Assembly (NCBI GenBank): GCA_031254035.1
Contig: JAIRVF010000057.1
Location: 1-64,000, forward strand
Length of the DNA: 64,000 bases
Source: Paenibacillus sp.
Lineage (GTDB): Bacteria > Bacillota > Bacilli > Paenibacillales > Paenibacillaceae
Direction of reading: 5' to 3'
This document shows positions 6,372 through 14,405 of the stretch, in pieces (position 1 is the stretch's first letter; each line of letters begins with the position of its first letter). The translations under genes were made by a program, and so were the position numbers. Under the pieces are notes generated by a model. It was not told where the DNA came from and did no database searches. It saw nothing but the letters and a program-made list of their open reading frames with translations.

Positions 6372-7646
6372 TTGGACGTCGTAGTCAAATCAATCGGAGA
6401 ATTGATACACGACACCAGGTGCGCGCAGAACTTAACGCTTACGCAATTGTCAGAGCTATCTGGCATTAGCAAAGGAACCATATCAAAAGTCGAAAGTGGG
6501 GACGTGATACGGCCTGAACCTCAGACGATTATTTCACTGGCGGGAGCATTAAATATCCCCTTTGAAACAATGGTCGATTATTATGTTCAGGTTGAAACAA
6601 GGTCAGATCAATTAATGCGGATTTTTGAGGCATCACTTGCCCAAGGGGGAAGTATTGAGTTCATCCGGAAAATTGCTTCCCGATATCTCGATTCTACAGA
6701 CGGGGATAGCTATGAATTAACGGAGAAGCTCTTTCAATTGATCAGTTCCATCGAAGATACTTTCATCCAATTATCATTATATGGCTTTATCATTGACTAC
6801 TCGCGTTCACATGGAATCATGCCTTTCATCGCCAAAGGACTGTTTCAAAAGTACATGATTGAGAGGTACGATTTCAGAAGATTGAAGGAAACGTATGACA
6901 GTGGAAAGTATATTTTGAATTATGTTGACTTCTTGCCACGAGATCAGCAAATTGAGTTATATTACAGATTGGGAATTCAAGCTTACAATATAAGGCTATA
7001 TCATGAGAGCATTGAACAATGTAAAAGAGTCCCTTCAGAAGATAATGGTACAAGCCCCTATAGAGTACATGCTGTCGGAGTATTGAGAGATTCGTATTTT
7101 CAACTTGGCCAATATAGAGAAGCAGAACGTTACTCGTTTCAATACAAGCAATTTTATTACCCGGATACGAATGAACAGTCTATTCTTATGGATGCTTTGT
7201 TCAATGCCGTTAAGGGAAATACTGATAAGGCTATCGAACAACTCCAAACATTTCTAAAGACTTGTAGTGACGCATTTATTCTTCCCGCAGCAAATAATCT
7301 TATGAGATTGTATTTAGAGAAAACCAACACCGAAGGTATTAAAATTCTATTAGAAAACAAAAAACTAAGCTCAATCAGCATTAATGTACGAAATCCGTTC
7401 GAATATTATAAGTATGGAGAATACTTTCACTTGATCGGAGAGTATTTTTCTATCATTGGTGATTTTGACAACGGTATTAACCATTTGTTGAAGGGTGCTA
7501 TGTTCTTCTCAAAGATTAACGATTCGTGCAAAGAGAAGGAATGCTTGAACAAAATTATGCGTATTCATATAGAAAACAATATTCCTATTATGGGGCCAAC
7601 ACTTGAGAAACTTAGTGCTTACTTCACCAATGAAATGGAGGGTTAA
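6372..7646 (+). CDS. RRNPP-type quorum-sensing regulator (HTH-TPR)
   Basis: A 424-residue protein; the TTG start follows GGAGGGG at normal spacing. Residues about 7-62 form a Cro/CI-type helix-turn-helix (LTQLSELSGISKGTISKVES). The rest, from about residue 100, is all-helical with TPR-like repeats. This order and length match the RRNPP family (PlcR, NprR, Rgg, AimR), cytoplasmic receptors that bind re-imported oligopeptides and switch DNA binding. Strong support comes from the short gene 2 bases downstream, which encodes an exported pheromone-like peptide. The promoter carries an inverted repeat (6316-6341). Targets are unknown; the secreted protein upstream is a candidate. The region is AT-rich compared with the rest of the window, consistent with acquired DNA. 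Confidence 0.8.
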   Translation: MDVVVKSIGELIHDTRCAQNLTLTQLSELSGISKGTISKVESGDVIRPEPQTIISLAGALNIPFETMVDYYVQVETRSDQLMRIFEASLAQGGSIEFIRKIASRYLDSTDGDSYELTEKLFQLISSIEDTFIQLSLYGFIIDYSRSHGIMPFIAKGLFQKYMIERYDFRRLKETYDSGKYILNYVDFLPRDQQIELYYRLGIQAYNIRLYHESIEQCKRVPSEDNGTSPYRVHAVGVLRDSYFQLGQYREAERYSFQYKQFYYPDTNEQSILMDALFNAVKGNTDKAIEQLQTFLKTCSDAFILPAANNLMRLYLEKTNTEGIKILLENKKLSSISINVRNPFEYYKYGEYFHLIGEYFSIIGDFDNGINHLLKGAMFFSKINDSCKEKECLNKIMRIHIENNIPIMGPTLEKLSAYFTNEMEG

Positions 7647-7648
7647 AT

Positions 7649-7769
7649 GTGAAAAGCAGAATAAAAAAAGCTGTATTTCAAATCCTTTATTTGTGCAATA
7701 ACATGTGTTGCAACAGTGGTAGTCGTTGTAACTGGTGTTGTCGCTCCTGACATTACGCATCCTTATTAA
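7649..7769 (+). pseudogene. Phr-like pheromone precursor, out of frame at an A7 run
   Basis: GTG at 7649 (GGAGGG 6 bases upstream) starts VKSRIKK. As given, the frame then runs to a TGA at 7748. If one A of the seven at 7663-7669 is removed, it instead reads KKLYFKSFICAIT, a hydrophobic VATVVVVV core and the C-terminal tail APDITHPY to TAA at 7767. That is the classic layout of a Phr/PapR pheromone precursor: basic start, export signal, short C-terminal signal peptide. It lies 2 bases after its presumed receptor and is followed by a terminator. The break may be a sequencing error, a phase-variable tract or repaired by transcriptional slippage. Confidence 0.65.
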
Positions 7770-7776
7770 CAGTGAA

Positions 7777-7799
7777 GCACCTTTAAAGGTGCCTTTTTT
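7777..7799 (+). terminator. Rho-independent terminator
   Basis: GCACCTTTAAAGGTGC is a perfect palindrome followed by CTTTTTT. It ends the regulator-pheromone operon. Confidence 0.85.
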
Positions 7800-7830
7800 C
7801 ATTTTTGACAAAATATTAGCTTTATATGGT

Positions 7831-8034
7831 TTATTGTAAAAACTGTGTATTATCGAAACGTACATTATACTCGAAAGAGATAGGGTGTGCGCGAGGTGAA
7901 CGCAGGAGCTGCTCTTTCGTCTCTGCAGCAGCCGGACTCTGATCAAACAAACCCGAACAATAGCCACCAAAAAGAAGGATAGCAAGCAACCCCAATGTAT
8001 ACGCCAGATGCTTAACCTTGATTCGGATTTTCAT
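7831..8034 (-). CDS. small membrane-anchored protein in ECF operon
   Basis: A 67-residue protein: basic N-terminus (MKIRIKVKH), a hydrophobic segment (about residues 10-27) ending near a Cys, and a soluble tail. It is either a membrane anchor or a signal peptide without a clear cleavage site. Its start overlaps the end of the preceding gene by 23 bases, so it is translationally coupled to the putative anti-sigma factor. The family is not recognised; by position it may act in signal sensing or be a regulated product of the sigma factor. Confidence 0.55.
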   Translation of the reverse strand: MKIRIKVKHLAYTLGLLAILLFGGYCSGLFDQSPAAAETKEQLLRSPRAHPISFEYNVRFDNTQFLQ

Positions 8035-8365
8035 GATGGGACAATCTCCTTTCGATTTCGTCTTTCCAATACACGCTGCCCCCCGCCTCGATCAACTCCC
8101 GCTGCTGGAACGCTTCGTTCCCGATCGCTGGATCAGCTTTTGGCTGCCGATCCGCATAATATAGAAAAGACGCGGTGAGGAAAAACACAAAAGCCGTGCC
8201 GAGCGGAACCATCGGCAGCTCCAATTCTTTGTTCCAGAATGCCCGTAAACGGCCGCGCCAGGTTGTTGGATGTGTTCTTCCGATGACATGCGCTTGTGTG
8301 TCGAACCGAAGATCGGCGAGCTCCCGGTCCAGCATTTGCTTCACAGTTGGTTGTTCTTGATCCAA
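8012..8365 (-). CDS. putative anti-sigma factor (single-pass membrane protein)
   Basis: A 117-residue protein with a soluble N-terminal part (about 48 residues), one membrane segment near residues 50-70 and a C-terminal part of about 45 residues. It overlaps the ECF sigma gene by 25 bases and the next gene by 23, the typical layout of a sigma/anti-sigma operon. There is no His-x3-Cys-x2-Cys zinc motif, so it is not a ZAS-type anti-sigma factor. The role is inferred from context and topology. Confidence 0.55.
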   Translation of the reverse strand: MDQEQPTVKQMLDRELADLRFDTQAHVIGRTHPTTWRGRLRAFWNKELELPMVPLGTAFVFFLTASFLYYADRQPKADPAIGNEAFQQRELIEAGGSVYWKDEIERRLSHHENPNQG

Positions 8366-8850
8366 TCGGGATCCCCCTCCAGTATTTGTCTTAGATAATG
8401 GCGTCCTCTGGCTAATCTTGCCTTCACTGTATTGATGTTTAGTTCGAGGTGATCCGCAATTTCGGCAATGCCCATTTCCTGAAAGTAATGAAGCGTAATC
8501 ACTTCCCGATATTTGTAGCTTAAGTTATGTATCGCTTGGGTCAATCTTCCCTTCCGCCATTGCTGCAAAAGCTGCACCTCGGGCCCGGGTTCCTCTTCTT
8601 TCTCCAACCACTTTTCGACATGGGGCGAAGGGAACAACTTCCGAAAACTCCAGATTCGCTGCCGCATACGGCAGCGGTTGATGGCAATCCTGAGCAGCCA
8701 GCTGTTCAGCTTGGTATCATCACGCAGCTGCCCGATCCGCTCGAATGCTAAAATAAAGCTGTCCTGTACCGCTTCCTCCGCTTCATGCCGGTCTCCAAGC
8801 AGCATATACGCAGTGCGCAGCAGATCATCGCCGTAATGCTGCATAAGCAA
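8341..8850 (-). CDS. ECF RNA polymerase sigma factor
   Basis: Region 2 is visible in DDLLRTAYMLLGDRHEAEEA, VQDSFILAFE and LNSWLLRIAINRCR; region 4 in YREVITLHYFQEMGIAEIADHL and NTVKARLARGRHYLRQIL. It would direct RNA polymerase to stress promoters and be held by the downstream membrane protein. The start is uncertain. TTG at 8850 (169 residues) has no ribosome binding site and cuts into region 2, while the frame stays open upstream with family-like residues (KQKNEDALRLLMQ). A strong GGGGGAGG lies about 8 bases before a CTG at 8898, which would give 185 residues. No ATG, GTG or TTG fits that site. Confidence 0.9.
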   Translation of the reverse strand: MLMQHYGDDLLRTAYMLLGDRHEAEEAVQDSFILAFERIGQLRDDTKLNSWLLRIAINRCRMRQRIWSFRKLFPSPHVEKWLEKEEEPGPEVQLLQQWRKGRLTQAIHNLSYKYREVITLHYFQEMGIAEIADHLELNINTVKARLARGRHYLRQILEGDPDWIKNNQL

Positions 8851-8980
8851 ACGAAGCGCATCCTCATTTTTTTGTTTTAAACCCGGTATAATATTCAGTC
8901 CGCTTTCCTCCCCCCTACTATTAATGATGCATCCAATAACGGATTGGTTGCATTTTTAATGGCGGATTTTTTGCTAAAGC

Positions 8981-9007
8981 AAAAAACCGGCTCCCTCAGG
9001 AAGCCGG
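8981..9007 (-). terminator. Rho-independent terminator
   Basis: CCGGCT and AGCCGG pair on a 9-nt loop and, on the minus strand, are followed by six T. It ends the acetyltransferase gene at 9050-9484. Confidence 0.8.
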
Positions 9008-9049
9008 CCTGTCTTTGAACCGCACCTCATCACGCAAATGGAAAATACT

Positions 9050-9484
9050 TTACATTTCTTCCGCCTCATCCTCGACCTCATACACGCAGCGGAACCGCTC
9101 CGTTCCTGGATATAGCTCTCCAAGGCTTTCTACAATAAAGCCGATACTCCGGTAAAAATCAACGGCTTCTTCATCGGTCTCCACAATGACTCTTTCCGGG
9201 TTTTCCTTGGACATCATTTCCAAAATCATTCCCCTACCATAACCTAGTCCTCGATTTTCAGGAATCACCGAAACATGATGAAGGATAATGTCGTTCCCCA
9301 CTTTTTCATATCCAACCATTCCCACCAGCAGTTCCCCGTCTTCGTAGCCGTAAAGTTGCCAGGCTTCATTGCTTTCATAAGCTTGCACAGCCTTCTCAAC
9401 GGATTGATCATCAGGAAACACCGCGTACGAAAACAGCTCACCCACTTCCGGCTTGCGTATGTAGGATTTAATATTCAACAGCAT
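9050..9484 (-). CDS. GNAT family N-acetyltransferase
   Basis: A 144-residue protein with the acetyl-CoA-binding signature at about residues 68-90 (ILHHVSVIPENRGLGYGRGM) and the distal VDFYRSIGFIVE motif. It transfers an acetyl group from acetyl-CoA to an unknown amine. The very acidic C-terminus (EVEDEAEEM) is unremarkable for small cytoplasmic members. It is monocistronic, with its own terminator downstream. Confidence 0.85.
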   Translation of the reverse strand: MLLNIKSYIRKPEVGELFSYAVFPDDQSVEKAVQAYESNEAWQLYGYEDGELLVGMVGYEKVGNDIILHHVSVIPENRGLGYGRGMILEMMSKENPERVIVETDEEAVDFYRSIGFIVESLGELYPGTERFRCVYEVEDEAEEM

Positions 9485-9639
9485 CTTACTCGCCCCCGTG
9501 TCATTTTATTCTTCTCATGCTTTCCGTTCCGTTACTTTAACCCTCTTTCTGAAAAATTTCAACTTTTATCAGGCTCATCAGTCTCGTGTACGAATGGTAT
9601 ACCAATGTGGAATTGAAAACAGTTTACATAGAGGCGTAC

Positions 9640-9890
9640 ACTTGTGTCTCGCTATCCTCGAGTTTTAGAGCCGAAGCACAATTGTTGCGATTGTGCATCC
9701 TTTTCATGCGTTTGTGGTGTGAGAGGTAGAATTGTTGCTTAAGTACATCCTTTTGACAATGAATGACCTCAATGCGCTCAGAAAAAAAGAAAAAGCCTGC
9801 ACTTTCGCAAGCTTTTGATCTAAAACAAGCCGTTGTGTCGCAAATAGATGCACTTTTGCATCAATTTCGCTACTTGATGGGGTGCAGTTC
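9640..9890. repeat. intergenic region with short palindromes and repeats
   Basis: GCACAAT...ATTGTGC pairs near 9676-9696. AATTGTTGC followed by a TACATCC or GCATCC motif and TTTT occurs twice (about 9680 and 9730). GATGCA-CTTT-TGCATC is a perfect palindrome near 9847. There is no convincing gene in 9485-10037. The pattern suggests a degenerate intergenic repeat element. Confidence 0.4.
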
Positions 9891-10037
9891 ACCTTTTGGG
9901 ATACCCTCTCGTGATTTCAAGCATCGTACCTTCAATTAAAATCTTTTTCTTATTTTTGCATTACACTTTTCCGCACTCGAAAAGCATGACATTAAAATGC
10001 CGTGCTTATGCGTTTTGCCCATTCATTGCCCGAAACA

Positions 10038-11279
10038 TTACCGTTCGATAAATTTTTGCAGCACGATCACGGCATTATGTCCCCCAAAACCAAAGGAGTT
10101 GGATATCCCGATATGAACCTCCTTGTCCCGCGCTACATTAGGCACAACGTCCAGATCACATTCTGGATCTCGAACCTCTTGATTGATGGTTGGAGGGATT
10201 TTATCGTTCTGGATCATCTGTACGAGCGCAATCGCTTCTGCCCCGCCGGCAGCTCCAAACATATGCCCAATCATCGATTTGTTGGCCGTCACCGGAATCC
10301 GGTGTGCGTCCTCCCCGAAAAGACGTTTGATCGCTCCCAACTCGGACCGGTCTCCAACCTGCGTACTGGTCGCATGGGCACTGATCACATCCACCTGTGC
10401 AGGTTCAACACCTGCTTCCTTAAGTGCCAGTTTCATCGCCTGATAAGCACCTCTCCCTTCCGGATGGGTTGCGACCATATGATAGGCGTCGGAAGTGGCG
10501 CCGTATCCGGTAACCTCCGCATAGATCCGGGCTCCACGTTTGAGCGCGTGGGACAAGCTCTCTAACACCAAGATGCCGGCTCCTTCCGCCATGACAAAGC
10601 CATCCCGCTCCGCATCGAACGGACGGCTGGCCAGCGCAGGGTCCCCATCCCATGCGGAAAGGGCAGTGGCATTGCCGAAGCTCGCCATCGAAATTTCCGT
10701 GATCGCTGCTTCCGCGCCTCCGGTGATCATCACATCCGCTCCACCTGCGCGAATGAGACGAAACGCCTCCCCGATAGCCGTATTGCCTATCGAACAAGCC
10801 GTTACTGGCGAGAGCGTTGGTCCCTGCGCGCCGGTTTGAATGCTGATCACCGCGGCAGCCATGTTAGAGATCATCATCGGCACAAGCAGCGGACTGACGC
10901 GGGATGCGCCACGTGTACGAAGCTGCTCTCCCTGCTCCATCAAAGTGCCGATGCCTCCAATACCTGAGCCGACATAAACCCCCAAACGTTCTTTGTCTAT
11001 CTTTTCGAGATCAAGACCAGCATCCCCAATCGCATCTTCGGCCGCTGCCAGCGCAAACTGGCAAAAGCGGTCCATACGCCGGGCTTCCTTTCTGCCAAAA
11101 CGTCCGTCGGCATCAAAATCACGGACCACGCCGGCCACATGAGTTTTCATATGAGAAGTATCCCAAGAGTCAATTCGTGAGATCCCCGATTTCCCCTGCA
11201 GCATTGCCTCCCAAAAGGTTGAAACGTTATTGCCAAGCGGCGAAACCAGTCCCGTACCTGTAATCACAACTCTTTCCAT
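10038..11279 (-). CDS. 3-oxoacyl-[acyl-carrier-protein] synthase II (FabF type)
   Basis: A 413-residue, full-length condensing enzyme. It elongates acyl-ACP with malonyl-ACP in fatty acid synthesis. The catalytic triad is intact: Cys162 in VTACSIG, His302 in SAHATSTQVGD and His339 in NKSMIGHMFGAAGG, with Lys334. The C-terminal GISNSFGFGGHNA is typical. It stands alone, without acpP or fabH, so it is likely a paralogue of the main fabF. It is divergent from an MmyB-like regulator (start 11410), whose ligand domain is known in one case to hold a fatty acid. The start ATG follows GGAGG. Confidence 0.93.
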   Translation of the reverse strand: MERVVITGTGLVSPLGNNVSTFWEAMLQGKSGISRIDSWDTSHMKTHVAGVVRDFDADGRFGRKEARRMDRFCQFALAAAEDAIGDAGLDLEKIDKERLGVYVGSGIGGIGTLMEQGEQLRTRGASRVSPLLVPMMISNMAAAVISIQTGAQGPTLSPVTACSIGNTAIGEAFRLIRAGGADVMITGGAEAAITEISMASFGNATALSAWDGDPALASRPFDAERDGFVMAEGAGILVLESLSHALKRGARIYAEVTGYGATSDAYHMVATHPEGRGAYQAMKLALKEAGVEPAQVDVISAHATSTQVGDRSELGAIKRLFGEDAHRIPVTANKSMIGHMFGAAGGAEAIALVQMIQNDKIPPTINQEVRDPECDLDVVPNVARDKEVHIGISNSFGFGGHNAVIVLQKFIER

Positions 11280-11409
11280 AACATGATCCTCCCTGTATGT
11301 TTCTATTATGGCACTATTTTTTCACAGCTGTTATCCTATTACAAGTTGTTGTTTATCCTAGTATAATGAATACTATGTTCTAATTAGTGATAAAAGGAGG
11401 ACCCGCTTC

Positions 11410-12264
11410 ATGAATAGTGATACCCGCTTGCAGGCGCTTTCCGTGTTTCTGACGACCCAGCGTGGCAAAATCCAGCCTGAATCGGTTGGCTTGCCATCCG
11501 GAGGACGACGCCGGACACCCGGGCTGCGGAGGGAGGAAGTAGCCCAACTCGCAGGAGTCAGCAGCACTTGGTACACTTGGCTGGAGCAAGGCCGGGATAT
11601 TAACGTTTCCTCATCCGTACTCGATTGTATTGCCTCTGCCCTGCGCCTGACTGCCGATGAACGGAAATATTTGTTTTCGCTGGCTATGGAGACGCCTTCT
11701 GGAAGCTTGCTTCAGCAGGAAGAGCCTAAGATCAGCGCTTCGCTGCAAAAAATGGTGGACGAGCTTCATTACTGCCCAACGATCATTTCAGACCGCCACT
11801 GCCAGATTGTAGGCTGGAATCGCGCAGCCGCTTATGTATTTCTGGAATTCGACCGGATTCCTGAAGAGCAGCGGAATATGATCCGGCTTCTCTTCACTCG
11901 CAAGGAGTTTCGGCGGCTTGCCGTCAACTGGGAGCATTTTGTCATGGGCTTTCTTTCGATCTTCCGTTCCTATTACGGGCAATATGTAGAGGATGCATGG
12001 TATGAGCGGTTTTTGCAGGAAATGGAGCAAACTGATCCAGAATTTCTGCCATTATGGAAACATAGCCAGGTGAGCAGCGCACCCGAAGTCGTTATCGAAT
12101 TCCGGCATGCCAAAATGGGAAAAATGCTCTTTGATTTGACTTCCTTGCAGGTACAAGGCAGCGCCGATCTCCGCTGCAGCGTTTATACGCCTGCGGCAGG
12201 CTCCTCGACAGAAGCGAAGCTTAAACGGATGATGAATAAAACTGCGGATTCTGCAAATGGATAG
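11410..12264 (+). CDS. XRE-family regulator with MmyB-like ligand-binding domain
   Basis: A 284-residue protein; the ATG follows AAAAGGAGG. Residues about 28-90 are a helix-turn-helix with the hallmark RRTPGLRREEVAQLAGVS and YTWLEQGRDI. Residues 110-275 match the MmyB-like PAS-type ligand-binding domain (IISDRHCQIVGWNRAAAYVF, then a VNWEHFV region). It binds DNA as a dimer. A crystal structure of one relative contained a fatty acid, which fits the divergent fabF-type gene. It probably controls itself and fabF from the 130-base shared intergenic region. Confidence 0.85.
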   Translation: MNSDTRLQALSVFLTTQRGKIQPESVGLPSGGRRRTPGLRREEVAQLAGVSSTWYTWLEQGRDINVSSSVLDCIASALRLTADERKYLFSLAMETPSGSLLQQEEPKISASLQKMVDELHYCPTIISDRHCQIVGWNRAAAYVFLEFDRIPEEQRNMIRLLFTRKEFRRLAVNWEHFVMGFLSIFRSYYGQYVEDAWYERFLQEMEQTDPEFLPLWKHSQVSSAPEVVIEFRHAKMGKMLFDLTSLQVQGSADLRCSVYTPAAGSSTEAKLKRMMNKTADSANG

Positions 12265-12280
12265 CGGGAGATGATGAACG

Positions 12281-12580
12281 ATGGCTTTCGGCATTAACAG
12301 GAAGGAATTGAATGAGTGGAAAAAGGTGGTCGGCCGGGGAGAAATCGCGTTCTTGACCCATTATTGGCTGGATCCGCGTTTTCCGAGCATGACTACAGTT
12401 ACTAAGGTGGGCTGTTCGGATCTGGAGCGCCTAAAAAGGTGGTGTGAGCAGTATGGCCTGCCCTCTCGGTATATCCATCACCGGAATCCTTTTCCGCATT
12501 TTGATCTGATTGGTCCGAAACAAAAAGAAATTTTGGCCCGGGAAGGACAATGGGATCAAATACAGCGTTTCAAGCTGTAA
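12281..12580 (+). CDS. conserved 99-residue protein (YneQ-like)
   Basis: A compact cytoplasmic protein with conserved-looking blocks MAFGINRKEL, GEIAFLTHYWLDPRFP, TTVTKVGC and FPHFDLIGPKQKEIL. From memory it resembles the YneQ family of Bacillus, whose function is unknown. It starts 17 bases after the MmyB-like regulator and may be cotranscribed with it. It has no membrane segment or signal. Confidence 0.75.
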   Translation: MAFGINRKELNEWKKVVGRGEIAFLTHYWLDPRFPSMTTVTKVGCSDLERLKRWCEQYGLPSRYIHHRNPFPHFDLIGPKQKEILAREGQWDQIQRFKL

Positions 12581-12672
12581 CCAAAAAAATAAACGACTAT
12601 CGCATCCGATCCGGGCGGCATTTTCTGACCTATCAGCCTCATGACATGAAATCTCCTTTTTCGAATATATGC

Positions 12673-12755
12673 AAAAAACAGCCCGTCCGTCCGATGAACT
12701 GCAACCCACAAGCAGGGTACATATTCAGTAAACGGCGACAGGGCTGTTTTAAAAA
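12673..12755. terminator. bidirectional long-loop terminator
   Basis: AAACAGCCC and GGGCTGTTT pair across about 55 bases, with A-runs on the left and TTTTAAAAA on the right. It lies between convergent genes (12580 and 12811) and can serve both strands. Confidence 0.55.
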
Positions 12756-12810
12756 TACAGATTATTTTTCAGTGAAATCATTCTACCCATTTGAACGAGG
12801 CTTCCGCAAT

Positions 12811-13278
12811 CTACTCGGCAGGGCCTATCTTAAAGTTCTCATCAGCAGAGTGCCCTAACTTCTTCAGCAGTTCGGCGGCCAGCTTCTTCTCCTCCATACT
12901 AAGACCTGACACAGCATGGACAAGTACCTGTTGATGGTTCGGGAAGATCTGCTCGAAGAAAGCTCGTCCCTCATCGGTCAAATCCGCGAAGATCACGCGG
13001 CGGTCATCAGGCGAGGCTTTGCGCACAAGCAAGTTTTTTTTCTGAAGCTTATCTGCTACATAGGTAATGTTGCCGCTGGAGATCAGAACCTTTTCCCCAA
13101 TCTTTTGTAAAGGCTGAGGGCCTTTATGGTACAGCAGATCCAGCACTCCAAACTCGGTAGTGTTCAGGCCATGGCTTTGTATATCGCGGGTGGAATGTGC
13201 CACCACCGAATTGTAGGCACGTGCAAGAACAATAAATAAATCCAGGGACATTTCGTCATTATTCGTTTTGTCTGCCAT
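12811..13278 (-). CDS. MarR family transcriptional regulator
   Basis: A 155-residue protein; ATG at 13278 is chosen because GGAGG sits 8 bases upstream. A winged helix-turn-helix is visible: PLQKIGEKVLISSGNITYVADKL as recognition region and ASPDDRRVIFADLTDEG as wing. Helices at both ends form the dimer. It resembles the OhrR/YkoM-type MarR group of Bacillales. No Cys is present in the N-terminal region, so thiol-based peroxide sensing is unlikely. No divergent target gene is adjacent; the nearest upstream gene is rpiA, on the same strand. Confidence 0.88.
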   Translation of the reverse strand: MADKTNNDEMSLDLFIVLARAYNSVVAHSTRDIQSHGLNTTEFGVLDLLYHKGPQPLQKIGEKVLISSGNITYVADKLQKKNLLVRKASPDDRRVIFADLTDEGRAFFEQIFPNHQQVLVHAVSGLSMEEKKLAAELLKKLGHSADENFKIGPAE

Positions 13279-13407
13279 CCAAGAAACCTCCAAACGTACT
13301 ATCTTAATGCAAAGATAATAGAAAACTGCGGAAATGTCAATCTCACGTTTGATGTTCCGAAGAACGCAGGCCTTTGTGACATGACAAACAAACTTGTTCC
13401 CTGGCGA

Positions 13408-14079
13408 TTATTCCCGTTCCAGTACCGTCACCTTGCCATCGCTGTGTCCAATCACGGCCCTGGCAGCAAGTCCGATGAAAAGACCATTATCCACCACACC
13501 CGGCAATGCCAGCAGTTTCCGCTGCAACTCCGCCGGATTGTCAATGATGCCAAAACGGCAGTCAGCAATATAGTTGCCGTTATCTGTAACAAAGATATGC
13601 TCATCTTCCGTTCTGAGCATAGGTTTCGCACCCATCTCCGCAAGCGTTGCCATCGTCCATTCATTCGCAAAAGGAACGATTTCAACCGGTAGCGGAAAGC
13701 TTCCCAGCTTGTCCACGAGCTTGCTTTCATCGGCGATAACGATCATCTCCTTGCTGTGGAAAGCAACTATTTTCTCCCGCAGCAGTGCCCCGCCGCCACC
13801 TTTGATCAAGTGAAGCCCCCGGTCCAGCTCATCAGCACCGTCAATCGTAAGATCGAGTCGATTCAGCCTGTCAAAAGGAACCAGAGGAATGCCTTGCTCC
13901 CGCGCGAGCTTCTCCGAAGCCTTCGAGGTTGCCACGGCCTGAACAGTCAGACCCTCCCGTACCCGTTCGCCTATTTTCCGGATGGCCCAATAAGCCGTCG
14001 ATCCCGTTCCAAGTCCAATACACATGCCGTCCTTGACATATTCCACCGCTTTTTCCGCTGCCAGCTGCTTCATGTTCAT
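13408..14079 (-). CDS. rpiA: ribose-5-phosphate isomerase A
   Basis: A 223-residue enzyme interconverting ribose 5-phosphate and ribulose 5-phosphate in the pentose phosphate pathway. Motifs: CIGLGTGSTAYWAIRKIGER, LDLTIDGADELDRGLHLIKG, GGGALLREKIVA and IVIADESK. The substrate-loop and catalytic Asp/Lys residues are present, and the length matches the family (about 220). It is single-gene, with no close partners. Confidence 0.95.
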   Translation of the reverse strand: MNMKQLAAEKAVEYVKDGMCIGLGTGSTAYWAIRKIGERVREGLTVQAVATSKASEKLAREQGIPLVPFDRLNRLDLTIDGADELDRGLHLIKGGGGALLREKIVAFHSKEMIVIADESKLVDKLGSFPLPVEIVPFANEWTMATLAEMGAKPMLRTEDEHIFVTDNGNYIADCRFGIIDNPAELQRKLLALPGVVDNGLFIGLAARAVIGHSDGKVTVLERE

Positions 14080-14191
14080 TCTACCTACGCTCCTTAAATA
14101 AGATTAGGTCTTTCTCCTTCGGGTCATTATGGATCTTGTCTATAACCTGCTATAATTAGACATATGATGACAACACCTGGAGGAATCAAAC

Positions 14192-14389
14192 ATGAGAACC
14201 GAAAATCAAATTAGATCCAAAATCAACGAACTCACAATGCAGAAAAAATCGCTGGTCACCCGCCTCGAATCCGCCCGGCCTGAAGGCGCTGTACATACTT
14301 CCTTAACCGCCCAGCTCCTGCGTCTCGAAGACATGATCAGCATGCTGGAATGGGTGATGAATGAACCCAGCGGCAGCTACCATATGTAA
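14192..14389 (+). CDS. small conserved-looking hypothetical protein
   Basis: A 65-residue protein with an ATG behind TGGAGGAATCAAAC. It is predicted helical, with a heptad-like pattern (about residues 5-58), and likely a short coiled coil in the cytoplasm. The family is not recognised. It is divergent from rpiA and convergent with 14406-14852, 17 bases apart. Confidence 0.6.
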   Translation: MRTENQIRSKINELTMQKKSLVTRLESARPEGAVHTSLTAQLLRLEDMISMLEWVMNEPSGSYHM

Positions 14390-14405
14390 TAAACGAAACG
14401 GTTTC

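Noticed and set aside
9704..9892. 62-codon minus-strand frame
   Set aside because: No ribosome binding site; it covers short palindromes of a repeat region.
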